From contig CM061252.1 of NCBI GenBank assembly GCA_022605425.2, positions 744,001 through 808,000 of the forward strand: a stretch of DNA of 64,000 bases. The letters are read 5' to 3'. The translations under genes were made by a program, and so were the position numbers. The notes under the pieces were generated by a model. That model searched no databases. It saw nothing but the letters and a program-made list of their open reading frames with translations, and had not been told where the DNA came from. This stretch comes from Hamiltosporidium tvaerminnensis (lineage: Eukaryota; Microsporidia; Dubosqiidae). This document shows, piece after piece, positions 1-11,100 of this stretch (position 1 is its first letter; each line of letters starts with the position of its first letter).

Positions 1-1524
1 ACAAGTGATTGGCCTGTAGTAAAAGCCTCTTCGTGGAATTCCTTTCGGTATCAAATACGTAAGCCTGCAGTAAAACCAATCAGCTTGAGTTGTTCCTTCT
101 AAACATATAACTTTCACAATATCATAAATATATTTGTGAAGAGTTGTAAGTTTCTTAATGAAAAAATTGTAAATACCATCAATTCCAGCAGCTTTCCAAT
201 TAGGGAGCCAATTAATGATATTTACAAATTCATCAAGTGAAGGAAACGTGGTCGGATGATTATCTGATACAAATTGAATCAAATAATCATCATACATGAC
301 TGAGTCATCATTTTTGTTCCACAGTGTAGACCAAAAACTCACAATTTCATCACGACTAACCACATGCTCGGATTACACACGCTCAGATAACCCACGATAA
401 AATCGATCTCGGAAAAGCTCAAACATACGATTCTCTTTTCGGAATTGCTTCCTACTTTCATGCATCGTAATTTTTTTCTCGTACACATTCAAAGACTCAT
501 TCTTCTTAACTAAAGCCTCAGAAAGATCAGTTACACTGCTCAAGTTCAAATTAAACTCTCGCATAATTTTCTTAAGGCTCTTCGTTTTCGAAGTGGAGAG
601 CTTTTCCTGCTTACGAGCCTTTTCGAGAAGATCTTTGGAAAGTACTAGCTTAGAAATTTTACTTTCTATGTTTTCCTTCCAAGCGGATCTAGGCTTCTCT
701 TTACGTGTTGCTTCGTCATAGCATACCTGGGCTGCCTGGATTATCCGTTCCACTGCCTTTATCGTCATCGGCACACAAGAATCAGCATACTCACCGATAA
801 TTCGATTAATAAGGTCCAAAACTTTACTGTCAACCAATTCACTTGGAAGCTTTCGAGTTCGGAACACCACTTTTCCAATTTCCTTCTCCGAAATTTCTTT
901 AATTTTACTCAAAAATTTATCTCTCAGGTTTATGTACTCCGTGGTGTCGGTCAGGGTGCATGGCTCAGTGAGACAAGTGGTGATTCTACGTCGCTCTCCA
1001 TTCTCTTCTTGCCTTATTTCCCTTTCTGCCTTATTTTGTGGGAGTTTTCTAAACGCATCGATATCTAATGTGCAGCTAAATTTCTCATTATAGTACTTTA
1101 GAGTAGCGGACCAGCCATTTCTGGGCATTCTCTCAAACCTCTTTTGCACTGCTAGAATAGCAGATCCAGGCCATTACTGCTCTACGACTGTGACAGAGTC
1201 AAGTATTGAGTGCAATAACATCAGTCGATTCCTTTCTAGAATGGCATCTCTATTGAGGTTTGTCATGCCGTTGGCTGGTCCAAACGCGGTGGCATCGGTA
1301 CCAGAAGACGAGGGTATGGTGTCAACCAAGCAGACTGGACTAGTCTTTCAACTACTGCTTGCTGGGTGGTGTCATAGAAGGTCGGTGGAGGTGGAAGTCT
1401 CTCGGATAACATTGCTACATCTACATCACACATCAAAATCCTCTTGCGCTGTTCTCCAAGTTGTTTAAAGCCTCTATTTTTTGATTTTTATATTTTCGCT
1501 GGCTACTTTTTTCCTTCTACCTAT
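1..1524 (-). pseudogene. Broken 5' part of an RLE-type non-LTR retrotransposon ORF
   Basis: This is a second copy of the retrotransposon whose intact ORF lies at 48477-52238. Base 1 corresponds to base 50691 there, and the two run without net indel to about 1170; by eye about nine bases in ten agree. It covers the N-terminal part of the protein, from the start up to just before the reverse transcriptase domain. Three lesions are visible. The start codon has become ATA (1522-1524). A Glu codon has become TAA at 1174-1176. Another Glu codon has become TAA at 373-375. Only 373-1149 remains open (258 codons, no longer a credible gene). The region 1177-1524 is about 24 bases shorter than in the intact copy. 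The remainder of the element would lie to the left of the window. Confidence 0.9.
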
Positions 1525-1879
1525 TTAAATACAAATATATAATAAATTATTTTTAAATATAACTTAGAAATTTATAAGTTTAAATTCAAATTTCTGATTA
1601 TATTTGTGTAAAATCTGATCAAATTTATCTTGCAATAAAAAATTTAAAAATAGAATTTACTTTTTCGCAAAATATCGTTTGTTTTAATAAAGATAAGTTT
1701 ATTAAATTATTAAAATTGTTAAAATGGTCAGATTTGTGAAATTATGTAAGTTTTAGTTCCGAGATAGCAATATTTTAAATGTATAAGAATGATTTTCTTA
1801 TCAGATCTGATACAAAACAAAGTGTAAGAAATGTTTTGAAACGTATTTTTATATCCACTTACAGCAATGAAACAGTGCA
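1525..1879. other. AT-rich spacer
   Basis: The first 40 or so bases still resemble the AT-rich leader upstream of the intact retrotransposon ORF. Beyond that I see only AT-rich sequence, with no gene or clear signal for the next gene. Confidence 0.5.
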
Positions 1880-3070
1880 ATGGATGTCGAGAAGGAGGTA
1901 ATACGTACCAAAATGGAAAATTATCTAGGATCATTTCTCAAAGATATAAACATAACAGAAAGACAAAAGGAAGCGATAAGTAAAATGTTGTTTTTAAACG
2001 AAATGCAATTTAAAGATCTGATAGAAGATTTATCGGATGAACTAGAAAGAAGAAAAGATGGAAAGAAAGACTTTCTAGAGACCAAAAATAAGTATACAGT
2101 CAAGAGAAACGATTCAAGGAAAAGATTGGCGAAATTAACTGAAAACAAATTTAAAAATCTTGTTTTAGACACTTATTTAGTTATGAATCATCGAAGACCA
2201 AACGAAAAGTTTTCTGATGCAAAGGAAATTGATACATTAATATTTGAATTAGAAAAAATGATAAAAACTCTAAAAAAACAAAAAACATATGAAGATTCTG
2301 TTATAGAAAATATTCAAGATGGTGGAAATATACGCCTAAAATCAAATATATACAATGAATACGTTAGAAATATTTTGATTAAACACAATGAAGATCTATC
2401 GGTTGTTAATTATATGGAAAAAATATTTAATGAACACATTCATAAATTAAAAAAGGACGAATTCCTTACTTTATTTGATACAAATGAATTTATTGGCAGA
2501 TGTGATAATATTTTTTATGAAATAAAACATTTCGAAAGAGAATATGAATATCATAAAAATAATATTTTATCTCAGATGATAGTATCTCCATCAGTAAAGA
2601 ATCTTTCGGAGCTAAATACAAATAACGAATTCAAGAATTATGTAATAACGAATGAAATGATACAAATATGTCGATTATTGTTTAAAGTAAATGAATATAA
2701 AAAACTACAAGAAAGTGAATCTTCATTGAGTAAAGAAATAAACGGACTTATTTGTTGCTTAGAGGCTATCAAAGAAGGATTTCAGACACAAAAAGATGAT
2801 CAATGTTATATAAGAATCGCCATAAATGTTAATGAAATAGCAAAATCTTTTGAAAGAAAAATAAGTAAATTCGATTTCGTAGATCACAACCATATTAAAA
2901 ATCTTTCAAATCATCAAAAAAATCTTGAAAATTTTATAGAAGCAAATAAAGACATATCTAATTTAGAAGAAAGCCGTTTATTTGAAACGTTTCCAAATAT
3001 GGTTTTTAATATTGCAGACATATTTAAACAGATTTTAAATGAAATACCCGGTGAAAATGATTCTTATTAA
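1880..3070 (+). CDS. Spa2/GIT-type (Spa2 homology domain) protein
   Basis: 396 residues. The N-terminus carries two tandem repeats typical of the Spa2 homology domain found in fungal Spa2/Sph1 and animal GIT proteins. Repeat 1 lies at about residues 27-58, with an FKDLIEDLSDELERR core. Repeat 2 lies at about 72-106, with KRNDSRKRLAKL followed by FKNLVLDTYL and HRR. In the family, R-x-x-A/S-R-x-K/R-L plus F-x-x-L-x-x-D is the signature, and both parts are visible here. The rest (110-396) is charged, helical and coiled-coil-like with no other domain I recognise. In fungi Spa2 is a polarisome scaffold that links actin organisation and MAP-kinase signalling at growth sites. That role is inferred here from the domain only. 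The protein is much shorter than yeast Spa2 and keeps essentially only the N-terminal module. The start is the first ATG of the frame; no CCC signal precedes it. Confidence 0.7.
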   Translation: MDVEKEVIRTKMENYLGSFLKDINITERQKEAISKMLFLNEMQFKDLIEDLSDELERRKDGKKDFLETKNKYTVKRNDSRKRLAKLTENKFKNLVLDTYLVMNHRRPNEKFSDAKEIDTLIFELEKMIKTLKKQKTYEDSVIENIQDGGNIRLKSNIYNEYVRNILIKHNEDLSVVNYMEKIFNEHIHKLKKDEFLTLFDTNEFIGRCDNIFYEIKHFEREYEYHKNNILSQMIVSPSVKNLSELNTNNEFKNYVITNEMIQICRLLFKVNEYKKLQESESSLSKEINGLICCLEAIKEGFQTQKDDQCYIRIAINVNEIAKSFERKISKFDFVDHNHIKNLSNHQKNLENFIEANKDISNLEESRLFETFPNMVFNIADIFKQILNEIPGENDSY

Positions 3071-3392
3071 ATAAAATTATAAAATTTTCTAAAAAAAATA
3101 TTATTTAAATTTTAATAATCCTATTACCAAATATTCTCATTAAAACATTTTTATTCACAACTTTTGGAACTAATTTTTTGCTTTTTTTTAATCGAAATAA
3201 AATATGTAATTTTATATAGAAAATATTCTAATTTATTTTGAAATTTTAAAACAGAAAGATTTGCAAATTAAATATTTTTTAATAATCTGATAAACTCGTT
3301 TAAAATTATTTTTTGCAAGTTTTTTTAATGTGCAATAGCTCAGCACAATTAAATGTTTTAATAAAATTTTTAGTTAAATGGAATTAACATAA

Positions 3393-3500
3393 TTTAATAA
3401 AATTCTGGGTTAAACTATTTTTTACCATTTTATATATATTTTCTTCTACCTCCTTAATCACTATTGTCTCTTCTTCTAAATCCGACTCTTCTGGTTTAAC
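3393..3500 (-). mobile_element. 3' end fragment of the RLE retrotransposon
   Basis: Matches 48437-48540 nearly base for base, including the TTCTGGGTTAAA 3'-terminal segment and the acidic C-terminal codons. Similarity stops abruptly after about 3500. The shared left edge near 3393 and 48437 marks the 3' terminus of the element; no poly(A) tail is evident. Confidence 0.75.
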
Positions 3501-3904
3501 ATAACAATAATGAATTTTAACAATATTCTATCAGAAATATTTTATAAATAATTTATTAAATAAAACATTCTTTCTAAACTCATAGATTGAATATTTCGAA
3601 AAATTATAGAAATTTTTATTTTTCTAAATTTGATGGATATGCTTCTTTTTATATATCACTTCAAAAATTTCGCTTATATTTGTAAATAGCTCCTTTTATG
3701 ATTTAATCTAATTGATTTTACTATTTAAATCTCAATTATTTTTTGATTTATAGCATGTTTTTTCAAATCATTTTTTATATGATATTGTTCTTAGACATAA
3801 TCAGAATCGGATATTAATTTAGGGGTATAAAAGATAATTTCTCTGGCTAGTAAGCAATATATGGTTTAACTTTGACTCTAAATATTTACAATAATTAAAA
3901 AGCA

Positions 3905-3980
3905 AATTTTAGACTGTCTTTTTAAGTATCATAGATCAAATATGTGCCTTTGATATTACTGGTATTGGTGATTCTTAATA
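3905..3980 (-). mobile_element. Short eroded retrotransposon fragment
   Basis: The segment with GACTGTCTTTTTAAGTA aligns with 48774-48830 of the intact element, the C-terminal coding region. Frame and most codons are lost. It may belong to the same old copy as 3393-3500 with an internal deletion. Confidence 0.5.
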
Positions 3981-4739
3981 TAAAACTTTTTTATTCATTT
4001 ATTTAGTTATAAATTTGTTATCTTAAAATTTTTATACTCATATTAAATATAAAAATTCAAAAATTGCTTAATAGTGTTCAATATATTTTATATCTTAATT
4101 CTTATTATTTCTTATAAATTCAATTCTCAATAAAAACATAAATCTTAAAAAAAGTCTTCTTTTTTTTACGTAAACAGAATTTATTCCTAAACTAAATTTA
4201 TAAAAATTTTATTACAAAAAAAAACTTGAATCAAAAACAAACTTAAAAATTAAAGAATTTAGAAATTAAATCATTTGTGAAGAAAAAATACTAAAATTTT
4301 ACAATTTAAAAGAAAATCTCTAAAATGAAAGAAACCAAAAGTTTACAGCTTAATAACCATTTACAAAATAAAAGACTTATTTATTAATTTTTATTATTTT
4401 CTGTTTTTCTTGATGTCTCTACATATTGTGTAACTATTTTTGATTTACATTCAAGTTCTCTCAATAACTTTTCACATTCCAATGCATTCTCATGTAATTC
4501 TTTGAGTTTCTCTGATATATACATAATACCTAGAAGGGGCTATAAGGAAAATTTAAATAAGAGGTTAAACGTTATTTGTGTTTTTTTATTTGGAATATTT
4601 TATTTCTTAAACGATGTAAGGATCCTCTTGGATATTCGGTTTGTTTTGAAGTTTATATGAAATTTATATCTGAGATTTATTTTTGAAAATTAAAGTTTGT
4701 TTTTTTCTGTTTTTATTGACAACGCTTTCTCCTTTTAGC

Positions 4740-5110
4740 ATATTTTTAGAAGAATCTTTGGGTGTATGCATCTCTGCGCTCCTAATACGACACATACAGA
4801 TGTCTTTTTACCAGCTGTAATCGATATTTTATTATGATATAGTCCTCTTTGCCGACTAAAATAAATAAATTCAATTGTCGTTTTGTGTATTATCGAATGC
4901 ATATGCTTCTACTCTTGGTAGTATTTTGAGCTTTTCAAGTTAAATTTTGTGGTAGTTGGGTACAATATCATCCCAAATTATCACTTAAGAAACTATATCA
5001 ATGCTACATTTAAAAAATGACTTGTTCCATCAACCAACAATTCTAATTTTTTAGTTTCAGAGTTTGCAATCCAGTCGTGACTTATGTAAAGTAGCATTGA
5101 CTGTAATGAA
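4740..5110 (-). mobile_element. Eroded retrotransposon fragment, C-terminal coding part
   Basis: Aligns with about 48650-49010 of the intact element through several short conserved runs: the TGCATCTCT block, a TGTATGCTTCTAC-like block, the ATATCATCCCA / ATACCGTCCCA block, and TTTTTAGTTTCA. It is too mutated to translate. It ends just before the inverted-repeat element at 5155. Confidence 0.65.
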
Positions 5111-5154
5111 GAGGTTCGTTTGATTGAATCTCATATTTGAAAAAAAATAACAGA

Positions 5155-6240
5155 TTATTATTTTGAAATTCGGGTTGGACTCTCGATGAAGACTAGAAGG
5201 AAAAAAAATGGAATATTTTTACTTTTATATAACAAATTTTGTATAATATTCATACTGACTAAAATAGTATTCAATAATATCAACTTTATCTAATATAAAG
5301 TTCAAATAATTTTAGAAACACGCTAGTTCGTGTTTTACATTGATGATTCTTACCAAAATTAAATCGTAAAAGCAATCAGCCAATTTAAGCCTTTGTTAAA
5401 ATAATGATTTGTTTTAAATCATTACTATAAATTTTTATTGTTTTGTATGAATACCTGATTCTGATTCAAAATCTGTAGAATAGTTCACATAATAAGAAAC
5501 ATAATGATTCTCTCTAAGAATTGATGGATATGAACGATGTTCATCAAAGTATACTTTACTTCTTAAATATATAATTATAAAAGCTGTTTCCAAAACACCC
5601 AACGTTCTATTTGGAATTATTTGTACATAGAACTTCCCCGTTGTTCTCTAAATATCTCTAAAACCCATTCTTAAGCAATAAGATGCCTCTAGTATACTTT
5701 CTTTTGTCGAAATCTGTTTCGTTCATTTAATATTTTCATGTCGACCAATTTTTTTAAGAGACTAAAATCAATTTTTTTATTAGCGATCTTAGGTCCTTAA
5801 TAGAGTCTGCTATGGTTGCAACTGAAAAACCATATATTGCCCTGACGGTTTATATGCTAATTCAAATGTAAAAAATACCCAAAGGATATAAATAATGCTA
5901 TGCGTTCCAATTTTGGAGTTTTTAATTCCATTCAAGAAATACTCGGTATATTTCTTATCACAAAACGAACAGCGGAACAAAATCATTCATAGAGAAAGAA
6001 TAGAGCACTTTAGAGTTATATTATAAACAGAACATCAACTAACCAAATCGTATTGTTCTAATAGAAAATTCTTCTCTAAGTCACTGTAGTTTTTTTATTT
6101 GCATTTTAAGGATTTTAATAAATAGCCCTCCAAGGTAACAAGTATCATATGAATAGAAAATTTAATCATTTTTAAGCAAGAAAATTTTAAGGCTAAATTT
6201 AAATATTTATTTAAATAATATATTTTTTATAATATTTTAT
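5155..6240. mobile_element. Decayed copy of the inverted-repeat (TIR) element
   Basis: The left end (about 5165-5215) has the same terminal sequence as both ends of the element at 31437-33385 (GGTTGGACT...GAAGACTAGA). The inside (about 5600-6160) matches 32640-33190, the coding part of that element. The right terminal repeat is not found; an R1 retroposon begins at 6241, so the end was probably lost around that insertion. Confidence 0.7.
5602..6148 (-). pseudogene. Remnant of the ORF carried by the inverted-repeat element
   Basis: Read on the minus strand from an ATG at 6146-6148, the remnant follows the protein encoded at 32642-33186. It keeps an N-terminal MILV followed by L-E-G, and later a conserved block FLLEQYDLV (FLLEQHDLV in the other copy). 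Several in-frame stops and frameshifts break it. I do not recognise the ancestral protein, which was about 185 residues long. Confidence 0.6.
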
Positions 6241-6970
6241 AGTGGAGACCGGATAACCACATAAAAAACTCTCTGCTTGGCAATGAGTGTGTGACCCTTA
6301 TCTGAAGAGCAGTGTTTATAGTTTTAATGGTAATAAAACCACACTACATCTTCGGTTGTTCACTGATAGTTGTTCTAGGATAAGAAGTCTAAGAAATGGC
6401 AAAAATATTTTTACAAATTTATTTGTGGCTTTTTATGTAACTAGATTGCAGACCGCAGCTAAAATTAAAGGTAATTCCCAGTTCAAAGCATAGAAACCTA
6501 GCCTTGCTCACTCGGGTTAGAAGACTTAGCGCCTGGGAGATATAAAATAAAAAACCATTTAAAGCCGGGAGAGCTAAGTAGCAGGTTATACCTGTTGGTA
6601 TGACATTGTACTGTCTAGGTGGACCCCATGTAATTCTCTGAATATATCTTAGCTAGAAGTTTATTGGGTTCAGAAAGTGTAGAGTAAGTGGGAATGCTGC
6701 ATAGTCTTGGGGGAGCCCAGGGGGGGGGGGTTCGGCCTTCGATCACACTCCATGCAACGGACATTAACGAACTCCGGGCAACTGTCTGGCCTAGTAATTA
6801 GGTTTTACACACCTGGTAGATGAAAGGCTTTGGGATGTAGGTATTGCAGTGGTACCGGTAGAGTGTGGGTAGTAGTTATTTATGTTAACCCTAGAACTAG
6901 AGTAATTTCATGAAAACAAATATAACACTTGCCACTGTTTTAAAAGGATGTGATACTTTTAAATAAAGTT
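6241..6970 (+). mobile_element. R1 retroposon copy 1 (non-coding, ~0.73 kb)
   Basis: One of at least six copies of a family with distinctly higher GC than its surroundings. Sense is defined here by the GGATAACCACAT end being 5'. It contains an 11-base G run at 6720-6730 and a CAGGT-TAT-ACCTG hairpin. This copy is well preserved apart from point changes near the 5' end. No convincing target-site duplication is seen, perhaps because the flanking element decayed. Confidence 0.85.
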
Positions 6971-7727
6971 AGAATTCTCTGTTATGCAAAGATTTCCAGT
7001 TGTATGGAACAATTATTCTGCACATAACTCAGTCATAAAAATATCTACCCTGGATAGGATAACAATAAAAGAAAATTGCTTTTATATATTGAATAAAGTA
7101 TACTTAAAGGTTTATAATTTAGATAGAAAATAGAATTAAAAACATGTTTTTTTATGTACCTATGGTAAATGATATTTTATACTCTTTTTCAAGTTATTTT
7201 GTGGTAAAATTTACCTTATAATTATTTTGTAGCCCAGATAAAACTATAGGAAATTAAATCATAGGTTTGTGCCAAATATCAAAACTTGTTGTAAAAAATC
7301 AAATATAATTGCATTAAGTAATATATATTGTGTTTAGCTAGTTACCTATTCCAGTTTTCTTTTACCTCTCGGTGTCGAGGATTAACAAAATAAGTTTTAT
7401 ATTTATTTATAGTGTTTAGTTACGATATATAGTTTACTAAATGCAGATATATATTATTAAAGTACTGATTAATATATAAAGTAGTAAAAATATAAAGAAA
7501 TATCTTCAATTTATAAATTATAATGTATTTATAATAAGACTTATCCTTATTAGTGGAATTAGAGATTAAATACAATATTTTTGAAAAAAAAGAGAAACCA
7601 TATTTCGATTTTATTATTAAATCAAAACTTTACTTCAAAACAGTTTCAAAAACAATGTTTTTGCTTTTGATTCTCCAAAAAAAAGAATACTATGCTTAGA
7701 TCTTAAAAAATGCTATTTTTATTTAAT
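6971..7727. other. AT-rich gap
   Basis: No gene or repeat recognised; AT-rich sequence with scattered homopolymers. Confidence 0.5.
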
Positions 7728-8180
7728 TTAAGATTTTTTCAGCAACAAATCTTGATAGTCGGCTATCAGACTATCCACATTGCCAAGGCGTATCCTAAGT
7801 ATAGTAACAGTATCATTCTTTTCAGTTATTTCATCCATAGTAAAATCAATTAGTTTACCACCCTTGTATTCCAACACAAATGTATCCACTACTTCAACAT
7901 GCGGCTTAATTTTAACGATAGATAAATTAATTAAATTTCCATTTCTAATTATTCCTATATTTTGTTTGTTGGTATGGAATTCCAAATTAAATCCACTTGG
8001 TACCGGGGTCACCCTATCTAACAATTTCACATCCGTATATATATCTGATGCATATGATTTGGATTCGGTTACTATCAAACTATATTGACCAGATATATAT
8101 GTTTGAGTATCTTGTACCCTATTTTTCAAAGGCATAACTACAAATTGAGACAGTATCGATGCAAAATATAGGTGTAACAT
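7728..8180 (-). CDS. Hypothetical protein, possibly secreted
   Basis: 150 residues, starting at an ATG (8178-8180). The first 20 residues are moderately hydrophobic (MLHLYFASILSQFVVMPL) and could serve as a signal or anchor segment. The rest is a balanced mix of beta-forming and charged residues (for example VEVVDTFVLEYKGG and DTVTILRIRLGN) with no cysteine and no low-complexity run. That composition is unlike chance AT-rich ORFs and suggests a real folded protein. I do not recognise the family. It stands alone, with about 0.7 kb of empty sequence before it and 4 kb after it, and lacks the CCC start signal seen at other genes. It may be a lineage-specific gene or the surviving part of a longer one. 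Confidence 0.55.
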   Translation of the reverse strand: MLHLYFASILSQFVVMPLKNRVQDTQTYISGQYSLIVTESKSYASDIYTDVKLLDRVTPVPSGFNLEFHTNKQNIGIIRNGNLINLSIVKIKPHVEVVDTFVLEYKGGKLIDFTMDEITEKNDTVTILRIRLGNVDSLIADYQDLLLKKS

Positions 8181-11100
8181 GAATATTTACTTTTTCCTAT
8201 TTTTTTTATTATTTAATCTAAAACATGTTACAGTTTTACTTATCAAATCTTATATTTATGAAGCCCCACGTCTTTTTGAAATATTATTCTTAAAATATTT
8301 CATTTTAATATTTCAATGATAAAAAATATATGAAATATTATTTGTTTATCTATTAATACCATATCATATCCATACTTAATATAGCTTAGTTTACTTATTG
8401 AATGAATTCAAAAACAATATATTTGTAAGTCCAACTCTATGTTTTTTATTTATAATCTTATTAGAGGTAGCAAAATAATTTAACTAAAATTTTTAATTTA
8501 ACTAATTTGCTAAAAAATAAATTGGAAATAATTATACGTAAAAAAAAATGTAAAATCTTTGATATTTAATTTATTATGTTAAGTTATTAAAAAATTCTAA
8601 ATTTTTATAAAAAAATAGAATAAAAATTGAAATAAATCATATTTCTCAAAGTTTATATTAAATTATATTTCTTGAAATTTTTTTTATCAAAGATTAAATT
8701 TGATCACAGTTTCAAATATAATTGGTTGAAAGTTTATAAGTAGTTTCAAAGAAAATTGGCTAGTGTTTGAATCAAATTTAGAAATTTTTGAACCAGGAAA
8801 TTGAAAATAATGTTCGAATAAGCATATCAATATTAACAGTAATATATAAAAAACAACATCCTCATTTAATCTAAATATATTTGCTTCCATACTCTAAAAT
8901 ATTACATTCAATGAAATATATTTATAGAGTAATATTTCATTTCAAAGAACATCAGCACTTCTTATATCTATAATTCAATAGTAAGAATTTTACAAATGTT
9001 GATTATAAAATATTCTAGATTTTTATTAGATCTTGATTGGTAAACTATAAATAAAATATACTTTGAAAGAAAAGTCTTATAATTCTATCAAAATTAAAAG
9101 TATTTATTTCAATAAAACAAATATATAATTACCAGTCAGTTTAAAGAAAATATAGAAATCTATGAAGGTAATTCAAAATTTTTATAGATATAAACATATA
9201 TTTGTATTTGAGTAATATCTGTAAGTGGAAAAATAATTCATCGCCTGTTTAAACTATTTGATATCGCATTGGGTATTTTTTTTTGTGGCATGATTGATAT
9301 TTACTTATGTCGATTTTAAAATAACTGTAAGTTGAGTAAAATTTTTTGTACGAGTAATTTAAACAACTCTCTTTCCGTAATAACAGTTTATCTAAACTTA
9401 TAGTTTCTGTAGGAGCCAAGTTAAATATAGATATATAAATGAATAAGAATTTGGAATATTCAAGTGATTCTTATAATATATATACCAGATCAAAAATATA
9501 CATCAGATTAAATCTATGACAATGTTTCTTAGAACTCAACCTGATTTTATCAATATATAAGAGAACCAATAAGATTACCTTGCTGAAATTAAAGTCATTC
9601 GATCACCTTCAAATATTGATATAAAGATTAAAGAAATTAAGATAATTACAAAATCTCGAGGTATATATTAGATCAAATCTTAAAAATTAAAGTATTAAAT
9701 AACCAGGAATAAGATCGTGATCAATTGATCTCAAAACAGAGGTATAAATATAAGTATGGTCAACAAAACAGCCTAACTAGTTGTTTATAATTCAAAAATT
9801 AGATATAAGAAAAGATGAAATAACCAACTTAAATGTATAAATATTCGAATAACTTTATTTAAATCACCAGATAAACAAAATATAAAGTTCTTGACAAAAT
9901 TAAAACCGCTTTTTTCATTTAAAAGCTATGTAATTAGAATCAAATCTCAAAAAATAAAATAATTTAAGTCACTTCACTTCTTCAAACACAATTTCTGTTA
10001 TAAAAAATATAAATCCAAATAAAAAATAACTACGGTATATATTAATTGTATCTAAAATTTAAAATTCGATTATTCATTTCTAAAATCAATACACATTATT
10101 CTCTTCCATAGAAAGTTATCCGATATCAAACAGTTAAATTTCCTCACAGGAGTATTTTACAGTACAAAAATTATAATTTCAAATTTTATTTAAATCATCA
10201 CATCCGTTCTTTAGCTTTTTACAGATTATTTTACATTCAAAATTTTTTTAAAACATTGCAACACACAATTTAAATTTTTATTATTTGTTAAAGTTTTCTT
10301 AAAACCTGATTAAAATCACAAAAAAAATATTTATTGTAAATTTCCAAAATATATATTTACCTTCTTAATAAAAAAATATTTTAAAAATTAAATATAATTG
10401 GCAGTTACTAAAATTTAAGTCCTTTGTAAATCAAAGAATATCTTAAAAATTAAATGAATTATATTCTACCTTATTTCTAAATTGATTTCACAATAGAAAG
10501 TCATCTTTATAAAACTTTTATTTGATTCAGTATTCTTTTCGATATTTTTTTCTTTTATTTTATTTTCTTTCATATTTAAATGTATTTATCAAAAAAATAA
10601 TTAAAGAAAAAACCTATCACTTTTAAAGAAATTTATGAAAAGAGTAGGAAAGTTACTTTCTTTCAAATGTTTTATCTTATGTAATTTATATTCATAAATG
10701 TCTTTTAATTATATAAGAAAATACCTTAGTAATACTTTATTTTACATCTGTACTTTTATAAGTTATATATCCATAATTTCTCCAAATAAATTTACGATTC
10801 TTTTTTTTTTAATTACAAATAAAAAATTATTTACTATTTTTGTAAATTTTTCGAATTAAATTTTCTAATTTTTTCTTAATTTATAAAATAAAAAAAGAAG
10901 CAAAAATTTATTTGGAGAAAAAGAAAAAGAATGAAACTTACAGATTGAATTTATAATGTTTTTTTGCTTTCTTTACTCGTTATTAAAATAATATTTTGTA
11001 ATAAAAAATTCAAGTGAAACTTTAAATCTAAAAAAAATAATTTATTTATTTTATGAGAAACTTAAATATTTTATATAAAAAAAGAGAATTTAATTTTTAT

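Larger units (their letters stand above)
3071..5154. other. Gene-free stretch holding eroded retrotransposon 3' ends
   Basis: No intact ORF. Three pieces match the 3' third of the retrotransposon at 48437-52238 in minus orientation: 3393-3500 (3' end and last codons), about 3905-3980, and about 4740-5110. The latter two overlap in the part they represent, so at least two old insertions are present. The rest is AT-rich with nothing recognisable. Confidence 0.6.

Noticed and set aside
373-1149. 258-codon minus ORF as an independent gene
   Set aside because: It is an internal open piece of the broken retrotransposon ORF, bounded by Glu-to-TAA changes on both sides.
1190-1468. 92-codon plus-strand ORF
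   Set aside because: Antisense to the 5' part of the retrotransposon copy; the homology reads on the minus strand.
8687-8890. 67-codon minus ORF
   Set aside because: Phe/Ile/Leu-rich chance composition in AT-rich DNA, with no start signal.
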